Positions 9,301 to 19,046 of a DNA stretch of 64,000 nucleotides are shown here, piece by piece (positions within the stretch are counted from its first letter, which is position 1; every line of letters starts with the position of its first letter). This DNA is from Bacteroidia bacterium (GTDB lineage Bacteria > Bacteroidota > Bacteroidia > Chitinophagales > Chitinophagaceae), in contig JAUIBA010000023.1 of assembly GCA_030427635.1 (NCBI GenBank), positions 1 to 64,000 on the forward strand, given 5' to 3'. The notes below the pieces were generated by a model. That model did not search any database. It worked only from the letters and a program-made list of their open reading frames with translations, and was not told where the DNA came from. A program made the translations under genes and the position numbers.

Positions 9301-10656
9301 ATGAATGGCACTGCTAACAGACTGGTGATACTGGGCGCCGCGGAGAGCGGTGTGGGCGCAGCCATTCTTGGTAAGGCCAGAGGGTGGGATGTATTTGTTA
9401 CAGATGGCGGTAAGATAAAGGACACTTTTCGCAGCGCGCTGCAGGAGCATGGAATTGACTTTGAAGAAGGAGGGCATACCATGGAGCGTGTGCTGAAGGC
9501 AAACTGTATAGTAAAGAGTCCCGGTATACCAGAGAAAGCCGCGGTGATGAAGCAGGTACGAGCCGCAGGGAAAGAAGTGTGCAGTGAGATAGAGTTTGGT
9601 TACCGGTACAAAGGCGATAGCCGTATCATAGCCATTACCGGTAGTAATGGTAAAAGTACCACTACTATGCTCACATATGAGCTGCTGAAAAATGCAGGTT
9701 ATGATGTGGCACTTACAGGGAACATAGGGTACAGTTTTGCCCGGCAGATAGCAGAAAAGCCATGTGAATGGTATGTAATAGAGGTAAGTAGCTTTCAGCT
9801 GGATGATATTCATTCATTCAGGCCCGATGTAGCTATTCTGCTCAATATTACACCCGACCACTTGGACCGTTACGATTATAAGTTTGAGAATTATATAGCG
9901 TCAAAATTCAGAATCACACAATACCAGAACGAAACAGATTTCTTTGTCGTAAACAGGGATGACAAAGTAATAACCCAATACCTGACTAACCATTCTATTC
10001 ACGCAACTACAATCTTTTTTACAATGAGTGACAACATCACAGGAAATGACGGAGCATTTACAGACGACGGAATGATACATATAAAATACGAAGGGGAATA
10101 TTTCGACATGTCAATTCATGACCTCACTATAAAGGGCAAGCACAATCAGTATAACAGTATGGCCGCAGGTATATCTGCCCGCATAGCGGGTATCAGAAAG
10201 GAAAAGTTGCGTGAGACCTTTACGAGGTTCAAAGGGCTGGCACACAGGCTGGAATATGTAGCTACCATACGTGGTGTGGACTTCATCAACGACAGCAAGG
10301 CCACCAATGTAAACTCTGTATGGTTTGCCCTGGAGAGTATGGATAAGCCTACTATTCTCATTCTGGGAGGTCAGGATAAAGGAAACGACTATACAGAGAT
10401 ACTGCAACTGGTAAAGGAGAAGGTAAAGGCAATCATATGCCTGGGTGTAGATAATACACCTATTCACGATGCTTTTGCCAGCGTGGTGGAAACCATCATT
10501 GATACTGCAGGCGCACATGAGGCAGTACATGCGGCTTATGCATATGCTGAGGCTGGTGATGTAGTACTGCTGGCACCTGGTTGTGCAAGTTTTGACAGGT
10601 TCAACAATTTTGAAGACAGGGGAGAGCAATTTAAAGAGGCGGTAAGAAACCTCTGA
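9301..10656 (+). CDS. murD: UDP-MurNAc-L-alanine:D-glutamate ligase MurD
   Basis: Cytoplasmic ligase adding D-Glu to UDP-MurNAc-L-Ala. The P-loop TGSNGKSTTTMLTYELL and the central block LNITPDHLDRYDYKFENY are clear, as are the C-terminal NDSKATNVNSVWFALE and PTILILGGQDKGNDY. 451 aa, typical. A stretch of the middle domain (about 9895-10135) uses more C-ending Asn/Asp codons and more A-ending codons than the surrounding gene, while the reading frame and length stay normal. A 38-bp gap to ftsW contains a small inverted repeat, CAGGTA-GCA-TACCTG, at 10663-10677. Confidence 0.96.
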   Translation: MNGTANRLVILGAAESGVGAAILGKARGWDVFVTDGGKIKDTFRSALQEHGIDFEEGGHTMERVLKANCIVKSPGIPEKAAVMKQVRAAGKEVCSEIEFGYRYKGDSRIIAITGSNGKSTTTMLTYELLKNAGYDVALTGNIGYSFARQIAEKPCEWYVIEVSSFQLDDIHSFRPDVAILLNITPDHLDRYDYKFENYIASKFRITQYQNETDFFVVNRDDKVITQYLTNHSIHATTIFFTMSDNITGNDGAFTDDGMIHIKYEGEYFDMSIHDLTIKGKHNQYNSMAAGISARIAGIRKEKLRETFTRFKGLAHRLEYVATIRGVDFINDSKATNVNSVWFALESMDKPTILILGGQDKGNDYTEILQLVKEKVKAIICLGVDNTPIHDAFASVVETIIDTAGAHEAVHAAYAYAEAGDVVLLAPGCASFDRFNNFEDRGEQFKEAVRNL

Positions 10657-10694
10657 TAATTACAGGTAGCATACCTGAAAAGAAAGCGATAGTT

Positions 10695-12014
10695 ATGGCA
10701 GATACAATGATGCAGATATTTAAGAGGACGAAGGGTGACAAAGTCATCTGGGGCGTCGTGCTGCTGCTTTCTTTCATGAGTCTGCTGGCAGTATATAGCT
10801 CTACAGGGTCACTGGCATACCGTATGATGACCAATCCGGGTCATTATCTGCTGAAGCAGGTACTGGTACTGGCATTGGGGCTGGGCATTATTTACATCGT
10901 GCATACCATTAACTATACAAAGTTTGCGCGTGTGGCAGTGGTTATGTATCTGGTGAGCCTGCCTCTGTTATTGTACACGCTGTTTTTTGGTACTACACTT
11001 AATGAAGGCTCCCGCTGGATAAAGCTGCCTGTGATAAACCTCACTTTCCAGACATCAGACCTTGCAAAGCTGGCATTGTTCATGTTCCTGGCGCGTGTGC
11101 TGAGTATCAAACAGGATGTTATAAAGGATTTAAGAAAGGGTTTCATTCCGGTGCTTAGCCCTATGCTCATCACCTGCATGCTCATTGCCCCTGCCAACCT
11201 TTCTACAGCGCTGATGCTGGGATTCAGCTGCACAATACTGTTCTTCATTGGCAGGGTTCAAACAAAGCATTTGTTGCTGCTGGCGGGTGTAGGGTTTGCA
11301 TGCCTTTCTATGGTGTATACGGTTTCCAAGCTTACCGGTAAGGGGCGTGCTGCTACATGGGAGCAACGCGTAAAGGACTTTGCAAGCGGTAGTAAAAAAG
11401 AAGGGAAGCACAAACATCAGTATCAGGTAGAGCAGGCCAAAATAGCAATAGTGAATGGCGGCATTGCAGGTAGCGGACCTGGTAAGAGTGTGCAGAAAAA
11501 CTTTCTGCCTCACCCTTATTCCGACTTCATATTCTCCATCATCATAGAAGAGTATGGGGTAATAGGTGGCGCATTTGTTGTGTTTCTGTATTTACTGTTT
11601 CTGTGGCGGAGTGTGCTCATATTCAAGCGGTGTCCCTTTGCATTTGGTGCATTCCTGGCAGTGGGGTTGAGCATTACACTGGTTTTTCAGGCTATGCTCA
11701 ATATGGCGGTAAATGTGAATCTGGTGCCTGTAACCGGGCTTACGTTACCCATGATAAGTATGGGAGGCTCTTCTATCTGGTTTACAAGTATTGCAATAGG
11801 CATTGTGCTGAGTGTAAGCAAGTATGTGGACGATATGGAAGGCCAGAAGAAAAAGGCAGCAGCACTTGCAGCTACCGCTGCAGTAGCAGATGAGAGTGCC
11901 GCAGGAGACACTGCGCCAGACGCAGCTGCAGAAAGTGTGGAAGAACCTAAGAAAAGAAAAAGAACTAAAATATCACAGATAAAACTGGACCCTTCAGAGC
12001 TGGACAATGAGTGA
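10695..12014 (+). CDS. ftsW: Septal peptidoglycan glycosyltransferase FtsW
   Basis: SEDS-family polytopic membrane protein that polymerises lipid II at the septum together with FtsI. Family features include NEGSRWIKLPVINLTFQTSDLAKLAL, the loop HPYSDFIFSIIIEEYG and TGLTLPMISMGGSSIWF. About ten membrane segments can be traced. After the last one there is an Ala-rich acidic tail ending in a basic KKRKRTK patch (about residues 375-439), longer than in E. coli; its role is unknown. The 3' end overlaps the proposed murG start by 8 bp. Confidence 0.96.
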   Translation: MADTMMQIFKRTKGDKVIWGVVLLLSFMSLLAVYSSTGSLAYRMMTNPGHYLLKQVLVLALGLGIIYIVHTINYTKFARVAVVMYLVSLPLLLYTLFFGTTLNEGSRWIKLPVINLTFQTSDLAKLALFMFLARVLSIKQDVIKDLRKGFIPVLSPMLITCMLIAPANLSTALMLGFSCTILFFIGRVQTKHLLLLAGVGFACLSMVYTVSKLTGKGRAATWEQRVKDFASGSKKEGKHKHQYQVEQAKIAIVNGGIAGSGPGKSVQKNFLPHPYSDFIFSIIIEEYGVIGGAFVVFLYLLFLWRSVLIFKRCPFAFGAFLAVGLSITLVFQAMLNMAVNVNLVPVTGLTLPMISMGGSSIWFTSIAIGIVLSVSKYVDDMEGQKKKAAALAATAAVADESAAGDTAPDAAAESVEEPKKRKRTKISQIKLDPSELDNE

Positions 12015-13113
12015 GATGAGCATTATAATAGCAGGTGGTGGCACCGGAGGACATATATATCCTGCGGTAGCCATAGGACATGCGCTGCAGCGTTTGCAGC
12101 CCGGTGTTCGTCTGCTGTTTGTAGGTGCTAACGGGAAGATGGAAATGGAGAAGGTGCCAAAAGAAGGTTTTGAAATAGTAGGGCTGGATATAGCTGGGTT
12201 TAACAGAAGTAATCTGTTGAAAAATATAGGCTTGCCATTAAAGCTTTTAAAGAGCAGGATGAGAGCAAAGGAAATAATAAGGGAGTTCAGGCCATCTGCG
12301 GTAGTAGGTGTGGGTGGCTATGCCAGTTTCCCTGTGCTCAATGCTGCTCAGGCTATGAATATACCTACGCTTATACAGGAGCAGAACTCATGGGCCGGTA
12401 AGAGCAACAAAATACTTTCGGCCAAAGCGAAAAAAGTGTGTGTGGCGTATAACGGTATGGAGCGCTTTTTTCCGGCTGGTAAAATAGTACTTACCGGCAA
12501 CCCTGTGAGAAAGCGCATTGCAGATATGAAGGTATCTGCTGCCGAAGGGCGCACAGCATTCGGACTACAGGATGGCATGCGTACGTTGTTTGTGGTGGGT
12601 GGTAGCCTGGGTGCACGTTCTGTAAATGAGGCTGTGGCCGCGGTACTTGGCGACCTGCTGCAAGACGGAAATGTACAGTTGCTGTGGCAGACAGGTAAGC
12701 CCTTTTATGAAGAAGCAGTAAAAGCGGCGGCCCCATATGGCAGCAAAGTGAAGGTACATGAGTTCATTGCCGAAATGGAGTATGCTTATGCTGCTGCCGA
12801 TGTGGTGGTATCCAGAGCCGGAGCTTTGGCCATAGCTGAGTTGTGCATAGCAGCAAAGCCGGTAATCTTTGTTCCGTATCCTTTTGCCGCAGAGAATCAT
12901 CAGGAAAGCAATGCAATGGCACTGGTGAATAATGATGCGGCGTGGATGATAAAAGATGAGAACGTAAAGAGTGAGCTGACTGGTAAAGTAAAAGAATTGA
13001 TGAATGACAAAGGTTTGCAGGAACGCATGTCGCGCAGTCTGGCCGCAATGGCGGTAAAAGATGCCGATGAGCAGATAGCAGCTGAGGTAATAGCGATAGC
13101 AGTAAATAACTGA
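12007..13113 (+). CDS. murG: UDP-GlcNAc:lipid I GlcNAc-transferase MurG
   Basis: Peripheral inner-membrane glycosyltransferase converting lipid I to lipid II. The N-terminal glycine-rich loop AGGGTGGHIYPAVAIG, VVGVGGYASFPVLNAA and the C-terminal donor-binding VVSRAGALAIAELCIAAKPVIFVPYPFAAENHQ segments match the family. 368 aa. ATG 12007 gives MSEMSIIIAGGG; ATG 12016 (MSIIIAGGG) would also fit and would remove the overlap with ftsW. murC follows after four bases. Confidence 0.97.
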   Translation: MSEMSIIIAGGGTGGHIYPAVAIGHALQRLQPGVRLLFVGANGKMEMEKVPKEGFEIVGLDIAGFNRSNLLKNIGLPLKLLKSRMRAKEIIREFRPSAVVGVGGYASFPVLNAAQAMNIPTLIQEQNSWAGKSNKILSAKAKKVCVAYNGMERFFPAGKIVLTGNPVRKRIADMKVSAAEGRTAFGLQDGMRTLFVVGGSLGARSVNEAVAAVLGDLLQDGNVQLLWQTGKPFYEEAVKAAAPYGSKVKVHEFIAEMEYAYAAADVVVSRAGALAIAELCIAAKPVIFVPYPFAAENHQESNAMALVNNDAAWMIKDENVKSELTGKVKELMNDKGLQERMSRSLAAMAVKDADEQIAAEVIAIAVNN

Positions 13114-13117
13114 TAGT

Positions 13118-14476
13118 ATGACAATGGATGTCAGAAACATAAGTCGGGTGTATTTTATAGGCATAGGTGGCATAGGTATGAGCGCCCTGGCGCGGTTTTT
13201 CAAAAACCGTGGCGCGGTAGTGTCGGGCTATGACCGCACAGCCACTGCGCTTACTGCCACACTGGAAGCAGAGGGCATGTCTGTTCATTATACCGATGAT
13301 GTAACGCTTTGTGATAAGGAAACAGAACTGGTTATATATACACCGGCCATACCAGCCGGCCATACTGAGCTGAACTGGTACAGGGACAATGGTTACCTGG
13401 TATATAAGCGCAGCGATGTGCTGCAATGGATAACAGAAACTATGTTTTCTGTAACGGTAGCAGGCACGCATGGTAAGACTACTATTTCTACCATGACAGC
13501 CTATCTGCTGAGAGAAACCGGATATGGCTGCAATGCTTTTCTGGGTGGTATAGCCGTAAACTATGGCAGCAATTACTGGAGTAGTGACAATGATACCGCA
13601 GTAATAGAGGCTGATGAGTATGACCGCAGTTTTCTGAAACTGTTTCCTGACATTGCTATACTGACATCCATAGATCCCGACCATCTGGATATATATGGTA
13701 CTGCTACAGAAATGGAAGAAGCTTTCATTCAGTACACGCGCAATATAAAAAACGAGGGCACGCTGCTGGTAAAGCATGGGCTGCACCGTGGCAAAGAACT
13801 GAAGGGACCGCATACAGTTACTTACAGTCTGCAGAATGATGCTGCTGATATATATGCTGCTGACATTATGCAGGAGCATGGAGGCTATGTATTTGATGTA
13901 GTAGGGCCGGGATGGTGTGCAGAGCGTATGAGGCTGCGTATAGGTGGCATGCATAATGTGGAAAATTGTGTGGCAGCAATAGCGGTAACGCAGATGCTGG
14001 GAATAGATGTGGATACAGTGCGGACAGCGCTGGATGGATTCAGAGGCATCAGACGCAGATTTGAATATCTGGTAAATACTGAGGCTCATGTGTATATAGA
14101 CGATTATGCCCATCATCCCGAGGAGCTGGCGGCATTGATAAAGAGTGCTAAAAGACTGTTCCCAGGCAGGAAATGTGTTGTGGCTTTTCAGCCGCACCTT
14201 TTCAGTCGCACGCGCGATCTGGCAGATGGATTTGCACACAGTCTGGATATGGCCGATGAGGTTATTCTGCTGGACATATATCCGGCCAGAGAGCTTCCGC
14301 TGGCAGGCATAACATCAGATATAATAGCATCGCGCATGGCAAACCCGGCGCATACTGTATTGTCGAAAGAGGGACTGCTGGAGTATATACGCTCGGCAAA
14401 ACCTGCACTGTTCATAACGGCCGGGGCAGGAGATATAGATAAACTAACAGGAGAGATAAAAACGATACTGGAGTAG
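13118..14476 (+). CDS. murC: UDP-MurNAc:L-alanine ligase MurC
   Basis: Cytoplasmic ATP-dependent ligase adding the first stem-peptide residue. The N-terminal UDP-binding loop VYFIGIGGIGMSALARFF, the P-loop AGTHGKTTISTM, the block IEADEYDRSFLKLFPD and the C-terminal DDYAHHPEELAALI are diagnostic. 452 aa, normal. Only six bases separate its stop from ftsQ, so it is almost certainly co-transcribed. Confidence 0.97.
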   Translation: MTMDVRNISRVYFIGIGGIGMSALARFFKNRGAVVSGYDRTATALTATLEAEGMSVHYTDDVTLCDKETELVIYTPAIPAGHTELNWYRDNGYLVYKRSDVLQWITETMFSVTVAGTHGKTTISTMTAYLLRETGYGCNAFLGGIAVNYGSNYWSSDNDTAVIEADEYDRSFLKLFPDIAILTSIDPDHLDIYGTATEMEEAFIQYTRNIKNEGTLLVKHGLHRGKELKGPHTVTYSLQNDAADIYAADIMQEHGGYVFDVVGPGWCAERMRLRIGGMHNVENCVAAIAVTQMLGIDVDTVRTALDGFRGIRRRFEYLVNTEAHVYIDDYAHHPEELAALIKSAKRLFPGRKCVVAFQPHLFSRTRDLADGFAHSLDMADEVILLDIYPARELPLAGITSDIIASRMANPAHTVLSKEGLLEYIRSAKPALFITAGAGDIDKLTGEIKTILE

Positions 14477-14482
14477 CAATAA

Positions 14483-15769
14483 ATGACGAATAAGCGTAAA
14501 ATATCGGTACGTAAAGTAATACAGCTGGCACTCACAGTAGTGATGGCGGTGTGCTGTACCATTGCTATCGTCAGTGCATCGCGCATAGAAGGTGGGCAAC
14601 CGCTTAAAGCGCCTCCTGTGGTACATATCAGTAACGACCGTAAGTATCAGTTTATAGAGCAGCAGGAGGTAATGAAGCTGGCTATACACGACCGCCATGT
14701 AGATATAGCTCATGTTCCGGTATCACGTATAGATACGAGAGGTATAGAAAAGGCTATCATGGCCGACCCCTGGGTAGCAGATGCGCGTGTGTTCATCGGT
14801 GTTGATCGTATCATGCATATATATGTTACACAGAGGGTGCCGGTAGCAAGGCTGTTCTGGAACAGTGGCAGTAGCTGCTATATGGATAGTACGTTGCATC
14901 TGATGCCACTGTCAGAGAACTATACCTACTATGCACCGGTAGTTACCAATGTGCCAAAGGTAGAACGGGATAGTGCCGGGCTTGCCGTAATGGGACGTAT
15001 ATGGACAATGGTATCGGCAGTAAGGATGGATAGCTTCTGGAATGCGCAGGTGTCACATATAGTTATTGATACGGCAGGGGATTTTGAGCTGGTACCGGTA
15101 TTGGGTAATCATCGTATCCGGTTTGGCGATACTTCCGGTGTAAACGTGAAGCTGGATAACCTGATGGCGTTTTATCACAATGTGCTCAACCGCATAGGCT
15201 GGGATAAATATCAGGTGCTGGATGTTCGTTTTAATGGACAGGTAGTAGCATCTCCTTCTATCCCATATCACATAAAGGATGCCGCATTTAACCGTATGAA
15301 CTGGGTGGCTAGTATGAAGGCGGCCAGAGAGCAGAGCAGACGGTCAGATTCTATCAAGCTGGTATCCCGCATTGCAGCACAGCAGGCTGCAGAACAGCTT
15401 ACTGCAGCAGCACAGGCGCAGCAGGCTGCACGCAGAGGAAAAAAAGGTGGTAAAAAAGCTGATGGTAAAAATGAAGAACGACTGAAAGGGAAAGAGGCGC
15501 TGGACAAAGTTCATAAGTCATTGAAAAGTGAGCAGCGTAGAAAAGGACATCAGAAGAAAAGCACATCGGCAAAACATAAAGACGCAGGAAAAAAAGCAGG
15601 AGCTCATCATCAGAATAAAGGAAGTGAGCATGCCAGACAAAGTAGTGCACCGGCGAAGGACAAGACAAAGAGCAAACAGCAGGATAGTAAGGCTGGTAAA
15701 AAGAAAGACGATAGTAAAAAAGAAAGCAGTAAAAAAGAGCCGAAGTACACGTACCCAGGCAAAAAATAA
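14483..15769 (+). CDS. ftsQ: Cell division protein FtsQ with long lysine-rich C-terminal tail
   Basis: Bitopic divisome protein: a short basic N terminus, one membrane segment (about residues 12-33), then a POTRA-like and beta domain in the periplasm. Recognition rests on topology, dcw position and the weakly conserved region around DPWVADARVFIGVDRIMHIYV. The protein is 428 aa; known FtsQ proteins are usually near 280. From about residue 290 the sequence turns into a low-complexity, strongly basic tail rich in Lys, Ser, Ala and Gln, ending PKYTYPGKK. The tail is predicted periplasmic and could contact peptidoglycan or another divisome protein, but this is inference. Confidence 0.88.
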   Translation: MTNKRKISVRKVIQLALTVVMAVCCTIAIVSASRIEGGQPLKAPPVVHISNDRKYQFIEQQEVMKLAIHDRHVDIAHVPVSRIDTRGIEKAIMADPWVADARVFIGVDRIMHIYVTQRVPVARLFWNSGSSCYMDSTLHLMPLSENYTYYAPVVTNVPKVERDSAGLAVMGRIWTMVSAVRMDSFWNAQVSHIVIDTAGDFELVPVLGNHRIRFGDTSGVNVKLDNLMAFYHNVLNRIGWDKYQVLDVRFNGQVVASPSIPYHIKDAAFNRMNWVASMKAAREQSRRSDSIKLVSRIAAQQAAEQLTAAAQAQQAARRGKKGGKKADGKNEERLKGKEALDKVHKSLKSEQRRKGHQKKSTSAKHKDAGKKAGAHHQNKGSEHARQSSAPAKDKTKSKQQDSKAGKKKDDSKKESSKKEPKYTYPGKK

Positions 15770-15798
15770 AATAGCGGGCAACAAAACATCCATACAGT

Positions 15799-17223
15799 AT
15801 GAATAAGAACGAGAGACCCATTATTGTGGGCTTAGACATCGGTACCACGAAAGTGGTTGCAATTGCCGGACGAAAGAACGAGTTCGGTAAGCTGGAAATT
15901 CTCGGATTTGGTCGTGCAGATTCAGAAGGCGTTAGTCATGGCGTGGTGATGAATATAGAGCAGTGTGTACAGTCAGTAGAGCTGGCCATGAAACGCTGTC
16001 TGGAAAATAACCCACTTCTTGAGATTAATGAAGTTTATGTGGGGATAGCAGGCCGTCATATTAAAAGCATGCAGCTGCAGGGCAGCCGTGTGCGTAGCAA
16101 TGTGGAGGTAGAAATAAGTCGTGAGGATACGGACAAGCTGCTGCAGGATCAGCGCCGGTCATATCTGCCATCGGGCGATCAGATAATAGATATCATTGCT
16201 CAGGATTATACGGTTGACAATATCACTAACATCGTAGACCCTGTGGGTATGAGCGGCGTTAAGATAAGTGCCAACTTTCACGTAATAACTGGCGATAGCA
16301 CTGCAATCCGCAACATAAAACGTTGCGTGGACCGCTCCGGCCTCAGAACCTGCGATCTTATGCTGCAGCCGCTTGCCTCTGCAGCCGCAGTAATGAATGA
16401 GGAAGATATGGAGGCGGGTGTTGCTATTGTAGATATAGGTGGCGGTACTACCGATGTTGCTATCTTCTGCGATGGTATATTAAGACACACAGCAGTGATA
16501 CCTTATGCAGGTGTAAACATTACTACCGATATACAGTCGGGGCTGCGTGTGCTTAAAGCACAGGCCGAGCAGATGAAAGTACAGTTTGGCGTAGCGCACG
16601 TAAGCGGTGCCTCTGCCAACTCTTACATAACTATTCCCGGCCTGCGTGGCCTACCTGCCAAAGAAGTAACAATGGTAAACCTGGCTCATATCATACAGGC
16701 CAGGATGGAGGAAATACTGGAGTATGTTATGTTCCACATTCGTCAGGTAGGACTGGAGCATAGGCTTAATGGTGGTATCATTCTTACGGGTGGTGGTGCC
16801 AGACTGAAGCATATTACACAGCTTGCCGAGTATGTGACCGGTATGGGGGCACGTATCGGTTACCCTAATGAGCATCTGGCCGGTGGCCATAGCGATGTGC
16901 TGATGAGTCCTATGTATGCTACGTGTATCGGCCTTATACTGCGTGGCTATCATGACTGGGAAGAGGGCAGAACAGAATTCTCTGTCGTAGAAGGTAACCG
17001 CCTGAGAAACCCACAGGAGCAGCAGCAGGAAGCAGCAGAAGAAGAGGAAATGGAAGAAATGGTAGAGGAGGTACCGGTGGCGGTAGCTGCAGATAGTAGT
17101 GCAGATGATAGGATGGAGCGCATCAAAAGAAAGCAGGATAACATGAAGCAGCTTTTCAACCGGTTAAAAGGTAAGTTCATGGACCTGTTCGATGATCTGG
17201 ATGAAGACCACCCACTTGAATAA
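15799..17223 (+). CDS. ftsA: Cell division protein FtsA
   Basis: Actin-like ATPase that tethers FtsZ to the inner membrane. The N terminus IIVGLDIGTTKVVAIAGR and the phosphate-binding IVDIGGGTTDVAIF are clear, as is the ITGDSTAIRNIKRC region of the 1C subdomain. The C terminus has an acidic Glu-rich linker (about residues 410-435), then a basic amphipathic stretch including MKQLFNRLKGKFMDLFDDL, the likely membrane-targeting helix. 474 aa, somewhat longer than E. coli FtsA because of the linker. It lies between ftsQ and ftsZ with about 80 bp before ftsZ. Confidence 0.97.
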   Translation: MNKNERPIIVGLDIGTTKVVAIAGRKNEFGKLEILGFGRADSEGVSHGVVMNIEQCVQSVELAMKRCLENNPLLEINEVYVGIAGRHIKSMQLQGSRVRSNVEVEISREDTDKLLQDQRRSYLPSGDQIIDIIAQDYTVDNITNIVDPVGMSGVKISANFHVITGDSTAIRNIKRCVDRSGLRTCDLMLQPLASAAAVMNEEDMEAGVAIVDIGGGTTDVAIFCDGILRHTAVIPYAGVNITTDIQSGLRVLKAQAEQMKVQFGVAHVSGASANSYITIPGLRGLPAKEVTMVNLAHIIQARMEEILEYVMFHIRQVGLEHRLNGGIILTGGGARLKHITQLAEYVTGMGARIGYPNEHLAGGHSDVLMSPMYATCIGLILRGYHDWEEGRTEFSVVEGNRLRNPQEQQQEAAEEEEMEEMVEEVPVAVAADSSADDRMERIKRKQDNMKQLFNRLKGKFMDLFDDLDEDHPLE

Positions 17224-17303
17224 ATCATTAGACAGCAGACACAAACAATTAATTTTAAATATTCACAACAATAACTCAATTAACTAACCCCAAAACACAG
17301 AAT

Positions 17304-18977
17304 ATGATACATTTTGAAATTCCCAGGAATCAATCATCTATCATCAAAGTGATAGGAGTAGGCGGCGGCGGAAGCAATGCCGTTAATTACATGCACAGCC
17401 TTGGTATAGAAGGTGTGGACTTTGTAGTGTGCAATACAGACTCTCAGGCACTGGCACTGAGCCCTGTAGCTAATAAAGTACAACTGGGGCCACACCTGAC
17501 TCAGGGGTTGGGGGCAGGTGCTAACCCTGAAATTGGTAAGCAGTCGTGCGAAGAAAGCATAGAAGATATCTCCAAGATACTGAAGGTTAATACCCGTATG
17601 GCATTCATCACCGCCGGAATGGGTGGTGGTACCGGTACCGGTGGTGCGCCGGTAGTATCCAAGATATGCAAGGAGCTGGGTATCCTCACTGTGGGTATCG
17701 TTACTACGCCCTTTACTTATGAAGGCCGTAAACGTATGCAGCAGGCACAGGCGGGTATAGAGCGTATGCGCGAGCATGTAGATACTATCCTTGTTATCTC
17801 TAACGATAAGCTCAGGCAGCAGTTTGGCAATCTGCCATTTACAAAGGCTTTTGCAAAGGCAGATGATATACTGTCTACTGCGGCTAAGTGTATCACAGAT
17901 GTAATCACATCTACAGGTCAGATAAATGTGGACTTTGCAGACGTATGTACGGTAATGCGCAACGGTGGTGTAGCGATACTGGGCAGCGCTCAGGCATCGG
18001 GCGAAACACGTGCACGCCAGGCGGTAGAGGATGCGCTGAATTCTCCTCTGCTTAATGATAGTGACATACGTGGCGCCAAGTGGCTGCTGCTGAATATCAC
18101 ATCAGCACCAGGCGAGTTTGAGCACACAATGGATGAAGCAGAAGACATACAGGCATTTGTACAGATGCAGGCTGGTGAAGGCTGTGATGTAATACTGGGT
18201 ATGGGTCACGACCCTAATCTGGGAGAGAATATTGCCGTTACAGTTATAGCTACGGGGTTTAACTATAGCGATATAGATCTGAACATTGCCGGACGTAAGG
18301 CTGAGCCTGAGAAAATATCTGTAACACTGGGTGCTGCGGCCGATATATCTCAGCCACGTCCCGAGGAGATTGCAGAGGCTACCGCTCGTCCTGAAAGTAT
18401 GGTGCCAGTACTCGTACAGGAAACACCTGCTGCCCCTGTAGAGCCGGAAACACCCGTATATCAGGCCCCTGTAGCAGAAGAGTCTGCCCGTGAAGAGTTT
18501 GTACTCAGAACAGAGGAAACACCTGCCGATACTCAGGAGCCTGTAATGCAGGAATCAAAACCAGAGCCGGAAGATGCGCCAAACTATTACGGTTATACTA
18601 CCCGCTATCAGGAGCCGGCACCAGCGCCGCAGCCAGCCCCGGCGCCGGTTGTAGAAAATCCGGTAATGAAAATTGGTGAGCATGTTCTTACTGCGGATGA
18701 GATAGAAGCAAAACGTGTATTTGAAGAGCAGAAGCGTGCGCTGGAAGACAGAGCATCAAGACTGCGCAGCATGAGTATGAATGTGCGTGGCGCTGAGTCT
18801 GGAGACCATATTGAGGAAATTCCGGCTTATGTACGTAAAAACATGGCTATAGAAAATCCTACGGTATCAGACAGGTCTATGTTCAGCGATGTAACAATAG
18901 GTACTAACGGACGTAATGATGGTCCTGCAGGTCTGGAAACAAGGAATTCATTCCTGAACAGCGAGCGTCCTGACTAA
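17304..18977 (+). CDS. ftsZ: Cell division GTPase FtsZ
   Basis: Tubulin-like GTPase that forms the Z ring. The nucleotide loop GVGGGGSNAVNYM and the tubulin signature GMGGGTGTGGAPV are intact. The globular domain ends near residue 330; then a long, Pro/Glu/Ala-rich variable linker (about 340-470) leads to the Bacteroidota-type C terminus with IPAYVRKNMA and a terminal NSFLNSERPD. 557 aa, long because of the linker. The 80-bp gap from ftsA is the largest in the 3' part of the cluster and may allow separate expression. A bidirectional terminator follows. Confidence 0.98.
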   Translation: MIHFEIPRNQSSIIKVIGVGGGGSNAVNYMHSLGIEGVDFVVCNTDSQALALSPVANKVQLGPHLTQGLGAGANPEIGKQSCEESIEDISKILKVNTRMAFITAGMGGGTGTGGAPVVSKICKELGILTVGIVTTPFTYEGRKRMQQAQAGIERMREHVDTILVISNDKLRQQFGNLPFTKAFAKADDILSTAAKCITDVITSTGQINVDFADVCTVMRNGGVAILGSAQASGETRARQAVEDALNSPLLNDSDIRGAKWLLLNITSAPGEFEHTMDEAEDIQAFVQMQAGEGCDVILGMGHDPNLGENIAVTVIATGFNYSDIDLNIAGRKAEPEKISVTLGAAADISQPRPEEIAEATARPESMVPVLVQETPAAPVEPETPVYQAPVAEESAREEFVLRTEETPADTQEPVMQESKPEPEDAPNYYGYTTRYQEPAPAPQPAPAPVVENPVMKIGEHVLTADEIEAKRVFEEQKRALEDRASRLRSMSMNVRGAESGDHIEEIPAYVRKNMAIENPTVSDRSMFSDVTIGTNGRNDGPAGLETRNSFLNSERPD

Positions 18978-19002
18978 GGAAATGCTCCGGCATGATTATA
19001 AA

Positions 19003-19031
19003 ACAAGGGCAGCTCATTGAGCTGCCCTTGT
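19003..19031. terminator. Bidirectional terminator between ftsZ and hemW
   Basis: Perfect 13-bp inverted repeat with arms 19003-19015 and 19019-19031 and a 3-nt loop, sitting between convergent ftsZ and hemW. On the minus strand the stem is followed by a short T run, favouring hemW termination; the plus side is less T-rich. Confidence 0.8.
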
Positions 19032-19046
19032 TCGTATTTATTGCTT

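Noticed and set aside
15528-15806. 92-residue basic open frame across the ftsQ tail and ftsA start
   Set aside because: It is a frame-shifted reading of the Lys-rich ftsQ tail; its composition follows from AAA/AAG repeats, and it has no start signal of its own.
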